Part shown: piece after piece, positions 8,682 to 16,343 of the stretch | Numbering within the stretch: the first letter of the stretch is position 1 | Layout: each line of letters starts with the position of its first letter | DNA from: Lachnospiraceae bacterium UBA7199 | GTDB taxonomy: Bacteria > Bacillota > Clostridia > Lachnospirales > Lachnospiraceae | DNA: 25,353 bases | NCBI GenBank assembly: GCA_002490775.1 | Contig: DKUR01000009.1 | Coordinates: 1 to 25,353 of the forward strand | Direction: 5' to 3' | Program-made: the position numbers and the translations under genes | Notes under the pieces: generated by a model | The model's input: only the letters and a program-made list of their open reading frames with translations | Database searches by the model: none | What the model was told of the DNA's origin: nothing

Positions 8682-9385
8682 TTCACCCCGCTCCAGTAAT
8701 TTGTCAATGCTTCCATAAAAGCTGTTTTTCTGGCTCTGCTTAAAAGCAGTTTTTCTCCTCTGACAATAGCACACCCATCCTGTATACCATCTACATGCGC
8801 CAGATTAACTAAATACCCTTTATTTCCGCGGCAAAAATGATATTCCCTTAAATTTTCCTCTGCCTCCTTCATGGTGCCGGAAACTTCATGATCGCCATTT
8901 ACAGTATGATAAACCAGCGTATGTCCCTGACTTTCCACATAACAAATATCTTCCACCGAAAGGCGGAGCACTCCTCCCTTTATATTAAGCAGAATATTGT
9001 GGTGAACCCGCCGGCTGAGTCTTTCTACTGCCTTATTTAATCTTTCTGAAAATGCAAAATAAGAAATCGGTTTAACCACGTAATCCAACGCATCTACTGC
9101 ATACCCTCGAATGGCATACTGACGCATATTTGTAATAAAAATAATGATCACTTCTGTATCTGCCTTTCTGATTTCCTCCGCCGCAGACATTCCATCCATA
9201 AATTTCATCTGTATATCCATCAAAATAATGTCATACTTTGCCTTGTAATTATGTACAATACCATCCCCGTCGGAAAAATGAGTAATTTCAAAAGTCACTC
9301 CCTTTTCCCTCTCATATTGGTGTAAAAATTCTTTTAACTGCTGCGCATAGGCTCCCTCATCTTCTACAATTGCTATCCGAATCAT
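8678..9385 (-). CDS. LytTR-family response regulator (AgrA-like)
   Basis: This 235-aa regulator has an N-terminal receiver domain with phosphoacceptor D57 in IILMDIQM, acidic pocket residues E8-D9-E10, and conserved K105 in VVKPIS. A LytTR DNA-binding domain follows (about 130-235), with typical ICYVESQGHTLVYHT and FCRGNKGYLVNL segments. It precedes and overlaps its kinase gene by four bases. LytTR proteins bind direct repeats with an ACAGTT-like core, and such repeats occur upstream of the GH3 operon at 7275-7309. GGGGAT lies a few bases before the ATG. Confidence 0.92.
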   Translation of the reverse strand: MIRIAIVEDEGAYAQQLKEFLHQYEREKGVTFEITHFSDGDGIVHNYKAKYDIILMDIQMKFMDGMSAAEEIRKADTEVIIIFITNMRQYAIRGYAVDALDYVVKPISYFAFSERLNKAVERLSRRVHHNILLNIKGGVLRLSVEDICYVESQGHTLVYHTVNGDHEVSGTMKEAEENLREYHFCRGNKGYLVNLAHVDGIQDGCAIVRGEKLLLSRARKTAFMEALTNYWSGVK

Positions 9386-9429
9386 ATTATATCCCCGACC
9401 TTACAATAAATTAGCTAAAAATTTTAATT

Positions 9430-9458
9430 AAGTTATCATAAATAAAAATGAATGTCAA
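9430..9458 (-). promoter_or_regulatory. Possible promoter of the LytTR/kinase operon
   Basis: The minus strand carries TTGACA (9458-9453) and, after 17 bases, TAACTT (9435-9430), preceded by TG one base upstream as in an extended -10. The -35 is consensus but the -10 is weak. Confidence 0.35.
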
Positions 9459-9471
9459 CAATTATGATACT

Positions 9472-10116
9472 TTACCGTAGCAATCCCACAAAATAAGAAA
9501 ACAATACCCTGCCATCCACCGCATCCTGCCTTGCATGTGCAAAGCACAGCCTCTCAGGATGCCACTGAACCCCCATCACCGGAAGATAATTATGCTGCAG
9601 CCCCTCAATCACACCGTCATCTGCGAACTGAATATACTCTATTCCCTGCCCTGGGCTGTCTACTCCCTGATGATGGGCACTGTTTACAGTAAAACAGCTT
9701 CCATACAGTCTTTCCAGAAAAGAGCCTTTCCGGGCAGTGGTTTTATGGATCTGGTCCTTTTCTTTATATTCATGGCTGCCGCTGGTCTGCAAATGCTGAA
9801 CCATGTCACCCCCAAAGTAAATATTAATCAACTGCATCCCCTTACAGATTCCAAGCACAGGTTTTTTGTCCAAAATAAAAGCCTTTAGCACAGCAAGCTG
9901 CAATCGATCCAGTTCAGGATCGAAAGAACGTGTGCCTTTGTTAAGCTGCCCAAACAGCTTAGGATCAATATCGCCGCCGCCGGGCAGGATTAAACCGTCA
10001 AAGCAGCATATGTCAGGTACATGTAAAGAGGTACACGCCGAAACACCCAGCCCTCTCAAAGCATTTTCATAATTGGTTGTTTTACTTTTTTCTCCGGCGA
10101 TCAACACTCTCTTCAT
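9472..10116 (-). CDS. Class I glutamine amidotransferase, peptidase C26 type (gamma-glutamyl hydrolase-like)
   Basis: This 214-aa protein has the GATase-I fold signature: LILPGGGDIDP (about 42-52), nucleophile C91 in LGICKGMQ, and H186/E188 in GVQWHPE. The layout matches the PuuD-like gamma-glutamyl-gamma-aminobutyrate hydrolase/peptidase C26 family, which cleaves gamma-glutamyl bonds in the cytosol; the actual substrate is not evident. The start at 10116 is chosen because AAGGAG sits 7 bases upstream, whereas the ORF extends 23 codons further without a convincing site. It stands alone, in the same direction as the LytTR operon and divergent from the two-component cassette. Confidence 0.85.
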   Translation of the reverse strand: MKRVLIAGEKSKTTNYENALRGLGVSACTSLHVPDICCFDGLILPGGGDIDPKLFGQLNKGTRSFDPELDRLQLAVLKAFILDKKPVLGICKGMQLINIYFGGDMVQHLQTSGSHEYKEKDQIHKTTARKGSFLERLYGSCFTVNSAHHQGVDSPGQGIEYIQFADDGVIEGLQHNYLPVMGVQWHPERLCFAHARQDAVDGRVLFSYFVGLLR

Positions 10117-10473
10117 CAGGGACTCCTTACTATACGACGAACTATTTTTTACTTGCAGGCATCTTGTAAACAGCAAAAAATACATATTAAAGTACTATAT
10201 GCATCCTAGTCAATATTGACACTCAATACACAAATTGAAAAAATATATAGGTTTTTGATTATCTTTTTATAAAGTCCTGATGTCATTTGTATAATGGCTG
10301 ATATATTTTGCCAGCTTGACTTTCATATAGAATTCCACTTCATTATTGCTTTTGAAAAATACATTGATAAATTGGACGCTATCTGATAATAATGAGCCTT
10401 GTATGTGTTATAATTGGAGCTAGGCTATTATATTGAAGCGCCAAAGGCAAGCCAAAGATTGAGAGGTGGTTTT
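10117..10473. other. 357-bp divergent intergenic region between amidotransferase and response regulator
   Basis: This AT-rich region holds no credible gene. For the minus-strand amidotransferase there is a possible promoter with TTGACT (10213-10208) and TAATAT (10189-10184), 18 bases apart. Over this -35 lies a perfect 12-bp palindrome, GTCAATATTGAC (10209-10220), which could be an operator. For the plus-strand regulator there is an extended -10, TGTTATAAT (10406-10414), without a good -35. A second -10-like TATAAT occurs at about 10290. The TTTCACA repeats seen before the microprotein gene are not found here. Confidence 0.5.
10406..10414 (+). promoter_or_regulatory. Extended -10 promoter of the regulator/kinase operon
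   Basis: TGTTATAAT is a consensus extended -10 that would start transcription near 10421, giving a leader of about 50 bases to the ATG at 10474. No convincing -35 is present 17 bases upstream (ATAATA), which is tolerated by extended -10 promoters. Confidence 0.4.
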
Positions 10474-11142
10474 ATGGCAAATATTTTAGTTGTTGAAGAT
10501 GAAAAAAATATGCAAGATATTATTGTTACTTATTTACAGAGAGGTGGGCATACTTGCTTTACCGCTAATGACGGAGTGGACGCTTTAATGCTTCTAAAAA
10601 GTAATCCAATGGATTTTATGATACTGGATATAATGATGCCACATCTTGACGGTTTTTCTGTCTGCAAGATCGCACGTGAAATGAGCCAGATACCTATTAT
10701 CATATTGACTGCCAAAAGCGATGAATGTGATAAATTAAAAGGCTATGAGTATGGAGCAGATGATTATATAACAAAGCCATTTAGTCCAAAAGTATTATTA
10801 GCTAAAGTAAATGCTTTGCTTCGACGTTCTTCTATCAATATTGCAAATACGATTAGTGCTGGAAAAATTACGATTTTACCCTCATCGCATAAAATTTTCT
10901 TGGACGGACAAGAAATCACCCTGACTCATAAAGAATATGAATTACTCTATTTCTTCATGGTAAATGCAGGTCAGATATTCAGTCGGGAACAATTACTTAA
11001 TCGCATTTGGGGATATGATTTTGAGGGTTCCACTAGAACAGTAGATACCCATATTAAAACATTACGACAAAAATTAGGAAGTGAAGGAAAACATATCATA
11101 ACGTTAATTCGTTCTGGCTATAAATTTGAGGTGGAAATATGA
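10474..11142 (+). CDS. OmpR/PhoB-type response regulator
   Basis: This 222-aa cytosolic regulator has a receiver domain (1-118) with E8-D9-E10, phosphoacceptor D52 in MILDIMMP and K101 in ITKPFSPK. A winged-helix domain follows (about 125-222), with LTHKEYELL and RTVDTHIKTLRQKLG as typical landmarks. The start at 10474 follows GAGAGG; the ORF reaches 20 codons further upstream but into the promoter. The stop overlaps the kinase start (ATGA). It is the first gene of an AT-rich signalling/ABC-transport cassette and probably activates the downstream transporter genes through the TTTCACA repeats at 12256-12295. Confidence 0.93.
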   Translation: MANILVVEDEKNMQDIIVTYLQRGGHTCFTANDGVDALMLLKSNPMDFMILDIMMPHLDGFSVCKIAREMSQIPIIILTAKSDECDKLKGYEYGADDYITKPFSPKVLLAKVNALLRRSSINIANTISAGKITILPSSHKIFLDGQEITLTHKEYELLYFFMVNAGQIFSREQLLNRIWGYDFEGSTRTVDTHIKTLRQKLGSEGKHIITLIRSGYKFEVEI

Positions 11143-12218
11143 CAGGTTTAAAAGATATTTTATCATTGCGAACTGTAAGGAAAAAAATCATCATGCTTTC
11201 AAAAATCGCTGGTGTTCTACTTATTGCATCCTATGTTGTTTCAACACGATTACCTTTTGATACCGATGTTTCATTTGTAATCTGGTTTGCTTTTGTAATT
11301 ATTCTGGTTCTTATTATAGATTTTCTGCTAGGTCATTTCATTTCAACACCTATTATGAAATTGTGTGATACAGCAAAGAAAATGTCACAACTAGATTTTT
11401 CAAGTGATTGCGCGATTACAACAGATGATGAATTTGGGGAACTATCAGAGAGTTTAAACAAAATGTCTGAAAATTTACAGCAGGCTCTTTCAAAACTTGA
11501 AGAAATGAATACACAGCTTGAAAAAGATGTGGAACAGAAACGTCTTTTATTACAAGAACGAAAAGAATTGGTAGACAATTTGTCCCATGAAATGAAAACT
11601 CCTTTAGGTATTATTCGTGCATATGCAGAAGGAATACAAGATGAAAACGATGAAGAAAACAAGAAAAAATATTCAGAAATAATTATTACGGAAACAGAAC
11701 GCATGAGTAATCTAATCACAACGCTGCTTGATTTATCAGCTTTAGAAAATGGTGCAGCAAAATTAAATCTTATTCGTTTTGACTTTGTAGAGTTTTTAGA
11801 AACAGTTGCTGGACGTCTATTATTAGATGTGCCCGATATAAACTATAATTTACAGTATGAATTGCCAGCACATAAAGTATATGTTTATAGTGATAAAGAG
11901 CGTATGGAACAGGTGTTAGATAATCTTTTGATGAACGCAAAGAGAAACGTTACAGCAAACGGTATTTTAAAAATTTCTTTGACTGAGAAAACGGATAAAT
12001 TATTATTTTCTGTCTACAATCAAGGAAGTATCATACCTCCAGAGGACTTATCAAAAATATGGACAAAGTTTTACCGTCATAAAAATGCAAAATATAGTGG
12101 TTCTGGTTTAGGTCTGGCTATTGTTTCACAAATTTTATCTATGCAGGAAATGGAATTTGGAGTAAAAAATAAAGAAACTGGTGTCGAGTTCTTTTTTCTA
12201 ATTCCAATAGTAAAGTAA
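11139..12218 (+). CDS. HAMP-domain sensor histidine kinase with minimal extracellular loop
   Basis: This 359-aa kinase has two membrane helices (about 17-35 and 46-66) separated by only about 10 residues, then a HAMP linker (about 67-120) and a coiled coil. H150 in NLSHEMKTPLG is the phosphoacceptor, with N-box NLLMNAKRN and G-box GSGLGLAIVSQ in the catalytic domain. The tiny loop is typical of intramembrane-sensing kinases, which often sense through the membrane or through a partner ABC transporter. It is translationally coupled to the regulator and upstream of an ABC transporter, which fits a detoxification or envelope-stress module; the signal is not known. Confidence 0.92.
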   Translation: MTGLKDILSLRTVRKKIIMLSKIAGVLLIASYVVSTRLPFDTDVSFVIWFAFVIILVLIIDFLLGHFISTPIMKLCDTAKKMSQLDFSSDCAITTDDEFGELSESLNKMSENLQQALSKLEEMNTQLEKDVEQKRLLLQERKELVDNLSHEMKTPLGIIRAYAEGIQDENDEENKKKYSEIIITETERMSNLITTLLDLSALENGAAKLNLIRFDFVEFLETVAGRLLLDVPDINYNLQYELPAHKVYVYSDKERMEQVLDNLLMNAKRNVTANGILKISLTEKTDKLLFSVYNQGSIIPPEDLSKIWTKFYRHKNAKYSGSGLGLAIVSQILSMQEMEFGVKNKETGVEFFFLIPIVK

Positions 12219-12226
12219 ATAGTATC

Positions 12227-12246
12227 AATAAAAGTCTTTTTTTATT
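12227..12246 (+). terminator. Weak AT-only terminator candidate after the kinase gene
   Basis: AATAAAA (12227-12233) can pair with TTTTATT (12240-12246) around a short loop that includes a T tract. It is only A-T paired, so at best it attenuates read-through into the microprotein/ABC genes. Confidence 0.25.
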
Positions 12247-12255
12247 TTATATGAA

Positions 12256-12316
12256 TTTCACACCAATTTCACAGTAACCACACATGAATTTCAATGCACT
12301 TTTCTATTTTTATCAT
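12256..12316 (+). promoter_or_regulatory. 11-bp-phased TTTCACA repeats and promoter of the microprotein/ABC operon
   Basis: TTTCACA at 12256-12262 is repeated exactly 11 bp later at 12267-12273. The next two 11-bp registers hold CCACACA (12278-12284, CACA conserved) and TTTCAAT (12289-12295). Direct repeats with one-helical-turn spacing are the normal binding pattern of OmpR-family dimers. The last repeat covers the -35 position of a TATCAT -10 (12311-12316). A small hairpin, AGGGA (12321-12325) with TCCCT (12330-12334), follows near the predicted start and just before the AAAGGAGG ribosome site. Confidence 0.55.
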
Positions 12317-12352
12317 ATCAAGGGAAATCTCCCTATAAAAGGAGGAAAATAT

Positions 12353-12508
12353 ATGTTTTTAGGCATGGAATGGTATGGGTGGATTTTTATTATTGTAGCA
12401 ATTGCAATTGTTATTCCTTTCAAAGTGAAGCTCATTAAATGGTGGAATAAGCGAGAAAAGAATAAAAAAAATCAACAAAAAGGAAATTGGGGCGATGATA
12501 ATGATTGA
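12353..12508 (+). CDS. 51-aa membrane microprotein preceding ABC transporter
   Basis: I do not recognise a family. The 51-aa product has one membrane helix (about residues 9-27) rich in isoleucine and valine, an aromatic N-terminal WYGW, and a strongly basic, then Asn/Asp-rich tail (NKREKNKKNQQKGNWGDDND). The start at 12353 is set by a near-perfect AAAGGAGG 8 bases upstream. Its 3' end overlaps the ABC ATPase start by 14 bases, so the two are probably co-translated. It has its own regulated promoter and is the first gene of the transporter operon; it may be a small transporter subunit or a regulator of the kinase, both unproven. Confidence 0.7.
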   Translation: MFLGMEWYGWIFIIVAIAIVIPFKVKLIKWWNKREKNKKNQQKGNWGDDND

Positions 12509-13349
12509 AGTTAAAGACTTAAACTTTTCTTATGGCAAAAATAAACAGGCTCTAAATGGTTTGACGTTTGCTGTGAAAAGCGGAGAAATTTTTGGATTTT
12601 TAGGTCCAAATGGTTCTGGAAAATCGACTACACAAAAAATACTAACAGGTATATTGAAAAGATATGGCGGTACGGTATCCTTGCTCGGGCAAGAGATTGG
12701 GGATTTACATACACAGGACTTTTTTAAAAAGATTGGTGTTCTATTTGAGTTTCCTTATCTATATACAAATCTAAGTGCAGTTGATAATTTAAAGTATTTT
12801 GCTTCTTTCTATGATAAAGAGCAAGTTAGAGATGTATTTGAATTACTAAAAGAATTAGAAGTAAAAGAAGATTTTTGGTATAAGCCTGTGTCTTCTTACT
12901 CAAAAGGTATGCGACAACGTGTAAGCATGGCACGAGCACTAATCAGTAATCCTATGGTATTATTCTTAGACGAACCTACAAGTGGACTTGATCCTGCTGG
13001 AACAGTCCTCTTTCGTAAGATTATTGAAAAAGAACGTCAAAAGGGAACAACTGTTTTCTTGACAACACATAATATGATTGACGCTGATTTGTTATGTGAC
13101 CGTGTAGCTTTTATATCAAACGGAAATATTGCTGCCTTAGATTCTCCTCAAAACCTTAAAGAAATCAACAGCAATCATCGTGTTATTATCAATTATCTTT
13201 ATCAAGGAAAACGAGAAGAAAAGACAATAGAAGCATTAGAGCTAAAATCTGGTATTCCATTTTCTTATGATGAGATTATCAGTATTCATACTCAAGAGCC
13301 TACCTTAGAAGATGTATTTATCAAATATACAGGGAGGGGGTTATCTTAA
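12495..13349 (+). CDS. ABC transporter ATP-binding protein
   Basis: This 284-aa ATPase powers the two following permeases. Walker A is GPNGSGKST (37-45), the signature is YSKGMRQR (about 135-142), Walker B is MVLFLDEPTSGLD (about 154-166), and the H-loop is TTHNM. The Q-loop position carries Glu (VLFEFPYLY) rather than Gln. The start may be 12495 or the in-frame ATG at 12501; 12495 is better spaced from AGGA at 12481-12484. The stop overlaps the next ATG by one base (TAATG). Sequence style fits drug or peptide exporters of the ABC-2 group. Confidence 0.93.
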   Translation: MIMIEVKDLNFSYGKNKQALNGLTFAVKSGEIFGFLGPNGSGKSTTQKILTGILKRYGGTVSLLGQEIGDLHTQDFFKKIGVLFEFPYLYTNLSAVDNLKYFASFYDKEQVRDVFELLKELEVKEDFWYKPVSSYSKGMRQRVSMARALISNPMVLFLDEPTSGLDPAGTVLFRKIIEKERQKGTTVFLTTHNMIDADLLCDRVAFISNGNIAALDSPQNLKEINSNHRVIINYLYQGKREEKTIEALELKSGIPFSYDEIISIHTQEPTLEDVFIKYTGRGLS

Positions 13350-14341
13350 TGTGGGGTGGTTTTCTGCATTTAATGAAAAAAGATTTTATGCTAATTCTAT
13401 CAAGTAAGTTTTTTCTTTTAGCACTAGGTTCACTTATCCTGTATTCCTGCTATATTAACTTTATTTATGTGGAATTAGACCAGAACATATATCCTGTATA
13501 TGTTTATAATCCACAGGATAAACAGTTGACTGTATCGGAATATATAACGGAAGTAAAAAGCAGAGAGGCATTAGAAGAAGCCTGTGCAGACAGCTATTCG
13601 ATAGGGATTGATGTTTCCTCAAATATTCCAGAAATTTACATGTTATCAACAGGTATCGAAACAAAAGATAATTATAGGGAAAATTGGGCAAGAACTGTTA
13701 TAAATAATCACTCTTACGATAAAGCGGAAATAATTGGCTCTAATACAAAAGAATTAAAAAACCGTCGAGAGATTACAGCAGAATTTCTATTCTTCGAATT
13801 ATCTGCCGTTGGCTTCTTAGGATTAGCTTCTATGCTTTTTAAAGAAAAACAAATGGGTGTAATCCGTGTTCATGGAATATTGCCAGTTAGTAAAACAGCT
13901 TTTATTGTATCAAAACTTGTATTGCTTTTAGCATCTGATTTGGTTTTTACATCATTAATAACAATTGTAAATCTTGGGTTCAAAGTTGGAATCGCTGTGC
14001 TGCCAGACGTTTTAGTGCAAGCTGGTATTCTATCACTCATAATGGCGTTGGCAGGCTTCTTTTGTTCCATTCGCTTACCTGACTTCAAACAGTTTTCGCT
14101 ATTTTATCTGGTATTAGCTATATTCATAACCACGCCGGTTTTTCTTGCTGGACAGACAAGTGTAGAATGGTCTTGGATATACTATCATCCAATGTTTCAT
14201 ATGTTTACAACAATGAAATCAGCATATTTTGGAACTGTAACCTTCCAACTATCATATTATTTTTTCTGCATGGTAGCAATTATCGTATTATTTTTGCTTG
14301 CACATAAAACATTATCACGAGAAATGGCAAGGGAGGGATAG
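13349..14341 (+). CDS. ABC-2-type transporter permease, first subunit
   Basis: This 330-aa membrane protein has one N-terminal helix (about 18-36), an extracytoplasmic segment of about 110 residues, then about five to six helices from residue 145 onward. This is the usual ABC-2 export permease layout. GGGAGGGGG precedes the ATG, which overlaps the ATPase stop by one base. It pairs with the following permease to form a likely heterodimeric exporter. The cargo is unknown; antimicrobial peptides or drugs are reasonable from the kinase/regulator context. Confidence 0.85.
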   Translation: MWGGFLHLMKKDFMLILSSKFFLLALGSLILYSCYINFIYVELDQNIYPVYVYNPQDKQLTVSEYITEVKSREALEEACADSYSIGIDVSSNIPEIYMLSTGIETKDNYRENWARTVINNHSYDKAEIIGSNTKELKNRREITAEFLFFELSAVGFLGLASMLFKEKQMGVIRVHGILPVSKTAFIVSKLVLLLASDLVFTSLITIVNLGFKVGIAVLPDVLVQAGILSLIMALAGFFCSIRLPDFKQFSLFYLVLAIFITTPVFLAGQTSVEWSWIYYHPMFHMFTTMKSAYFGTVTFQLSYYFFCMVAIIVLFLLAHKTLSREMAREG

Positions 14342-14344
14342 TAT

Positions 14345-15388
14345 ATGGGTAGTCTAAAGTATCAACTTAAAAATATTCGTAAAGACAAAATGTGTGTATT
14401 AACTTTTTTACTTCCTATTGTTGTGGGTATCGCTATCAATTTTCTTTCTGGTATGAGTTTTCAAAATATAGGAGAAACTTCATTTGCTGGTTTAAAAAAT
14501 GATTTATCGGAAGAAACAATTTTGTGGTTGAAGCAAAATGGAACATATGCAGAATATGATACAATAACAGAATTGGAAAACGCAGTTAATGAACCTTCTT
14601 CACAAATAATAGGTGTGCTTAAAAACGGTAATAGTATTCGCACATTTCTTTCTGGTGATGAATTAGAGGTTAATCGAATAGCAGGTAATACCTTACCTCA
14701 GCTTTATCAAAACAGAGATACTGCAACAGATTTTCGTATCACAAAAATACCGTTGGAAACAAACAATGATGGGGTAAAAGCAATTTTAATTGCAATTACA
14801 TTAGTAACTGCTATGTTCATGGGATGTACATTTAATGCAATGAATATTATTGGTGAGAAAGAGGACGGTATATCCTTTATCAATCAAATTTTACCCATGA
14901 CGGTTAAAACATATGTTATCCAAAAAACAGCTTTAGGATTTATCAGTAGTTTCATTTCTACTGTTTTTACAGCCCTAATTTGTATGAAACTAAATGTTGC
15001 ACAGATTATTCCATTCATTATCATTATGATTTTATCTACCTATATATCATCTTTAGTAGGATTATATATAGGGCGGCATTCAGAGGGATTAATGGTGGGA
15101 ATTGTATATATCAAAATTATTATGATTTTATTCCTTGCACCGCCTATTCTAATTTATTTAACAGTTTCTTCAGAAAGTCCATTATTCTTTATATCCTACT
15201 TACTTCCGTCAAGTGCTACATTTTATGGTTTAATGGATATGCTTATCGGGCAGTCAAAAAATCTATGGATTGTAATTACAGTATTACTATCTCATACTGT
15301 TTTATGGAGTGTTATATACTACCTTATGGAAGCAAATCAAGTTAGAAATCCACAGAACAATGCACTGCAGGGACAGCAAAAGAAATAG
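14345..15388 (+). CDS. ABC-2-type transporter permease, second subunit
   Basis: This 347-aa protein has the same layout as its upstream partner: a first helix at about 17-36, an extracytoplasmic region of about 100 residues, and six helices toward the C-terminus. The motif MNIIGEKEDGI after the second helix corresponds to the EKE/KE cytoplasmic elbow seen in ABC-2 permeases. GGGAGGG precedes the ATG, three bases after the previous stop. It is the last gene of the AT-rich cassette. Confidence 0.85.
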   Translation: MGSLKYQLKNIRKDKMCVLTFLLPIVVGIAINFLSGMSFQNIGETSFAGLKNDLSEETILWLKQNGTYAEYDTITELENAVNEPSSQIIGVLKNGNSIRTFLSGDELEVNRIAGNTLPQLYQNRDTATDFRITKIPLETNNDGVKAILIAITLVTAMFMGCTFNAMNIIGEKEDGISFINQILPMTVKTYVIQKTALGFISSFISTVFTALICMKLNVAQIIPFIIIMILSTYISSLVGLYIGRHSEGLMVGIVYIKIIMILFLAPPILIYLTVSSESPLFFISYLLPSSATFYGLMDMLIGQSKNLWIVITVLLSHTVLWSVIYYLMEANQVRNPQNNALQGQQKK

Positions 15389-15406
15389 TTAAGTGTATAA
15401 TTTTTA

Positions 15407-15435
15407 TTGTGGATAGCGATAGCTAATTGTATAAT
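15407..15435 (+). promoter_or_regulatory. Promoter of the AraC-type regulator gene
   Basis: TTGTGG (15407-15412) and consensus TATAAT (15430-15435) are separated by 17 bases and lie downstream of the last permease stop. The 9-base word TGTATAATT occurs twice in this short gap (15394-15402 and 15428-15436), so two overlapping start sites are possible. Confidence 0.4.
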
Positions 15436-15503
15436 TACCATATGATTTTGATATTATGAATGAAATGCCTGTGCCCCAAATGCCCCGGCAGGAAGGATTG
15501 ATT

Positions 15504-16343
15504 ATGGAAAAATATTCACACGAAATCATAAACGACGACACCAGATTACAACTTTATTTTCTGCTGACAAAATCAGATAATCACTATTCACCGCTGCACT
15601 GGCATGGACATCTTGAAATTATTTTTATTCAAAAAGGGAAAATGGCCGCTTATATTAACGACCGGAAATATATGCTGAAAGAAAATGATATGCTTGTAGT
15701 AGGCTCCAGAGAACTGCACTCTACCAGAACCTGGGGAGAAACAGATTATCTGCTTTTGCAGATTCCTACTGACTATTTATCCAGAGTTTTAAATCAGGTA
15801 CCTCTCATTCAGTTTCAGGAATATTTTCCTTCCATCACTATGAATGCCTCCCAGTCCAGACTCTATCACTGCCTTCTTGCACTGGCAGAAACCTACAGGG
15901 AAAAGGAAGACGGATACCTGCTTCATTTTTCATCTGTGGTATATGAATTTCTTTATCTTTTGTACAAAAATCATTCCCACCGGATCAGTCCACAAACAAA
16001 AGAACGGGAAAATCATAACTTCGAGAGAATGGAGCTTATTATTTCCTATGTAAAGACTCATTATAAAGAAGAAATTTCATTAAATGATGTGGCAAAGCTG
16101 ATCAATGTAAGTCCTGAGTACTTCTGCCGCCTGTTTAAAAAACATACCGGACAGACCTTCCTTGCATACGTAAATGCGGTCCGCCTGATTCATTTTCATC
16201 AGGAACTTCTTGCTACTGATTACAGCATTAATGAATTGATGGAACGCAGCGGTATCACTAATTATAAAGTATTCATCCGCTCCTTTAAGGAAACCTATGG
16301 CACTACTCCCGGAAAGCTGCGGGCATGCCGCTTAATCCAGTGA
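15504..16343 (+). CDS. AraC-family transcriptional regulator with cupin sensor domain
   Basis: This 279-aa regulator has an N-terminal cupin-like ligand domain (HWHGHLEIIFIQKG at about 33-46, then a typical GDxLxxx-like strand) and two C-terminal helix-turn-helix units. The first is ISLNDVAKLINVSPEYFCRLFKK and the second ends in the AraC landmark FKETYGTTPGKLR. The start at 15504 follows AGGAAGGA at 7-bp spacing; an ATG at 15456 lies within a -10-like sequence and is less likely. Family members often control sugar uptake or metabolism. It has its own promoter and converges on, and overlaps by 12 bases, the LRR gene; its targets are not evident. Confidence 0.9.
   Translation: MEKYSHEIINDDTRLQLYFLLTKSDNHYSPLHWHGHLEIIFIQKGKMAAYINDRKYMLKENDMLVVGSRELHSTRTWGETDYLLLQIPTDYLSRVLNQVPLIQFQEYFPSITMNASQSRLYHCLLALAETYREKEDGYLLHFSSVVYEFLYLLYKNHSHRISPQTKERENHNFERMELIISYVKTHYKEEISLNDVAKLINVSPEYFCRLFKKHTGQTFLAYVNAVRLIHFHQELLATDYSINELMERSGITNYKVFIRSFKETYGTTPGKLRACRLIQ

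Noticed and set aside
8678..9385. A complete agr quorum-sensing locus around the LytTR/GHKL pair.
   Set aside because: No AgrB-like processing protease or AgrD-like peptide gene was found on either strand nearby.
15389..15455. Boundary repeat of a mobile element at the right end of the AT-rich cassette.
   Set aside because: The repeated TGTATAATT word is better explained as -10 promoter elements, and no matching copy was found at the left side.
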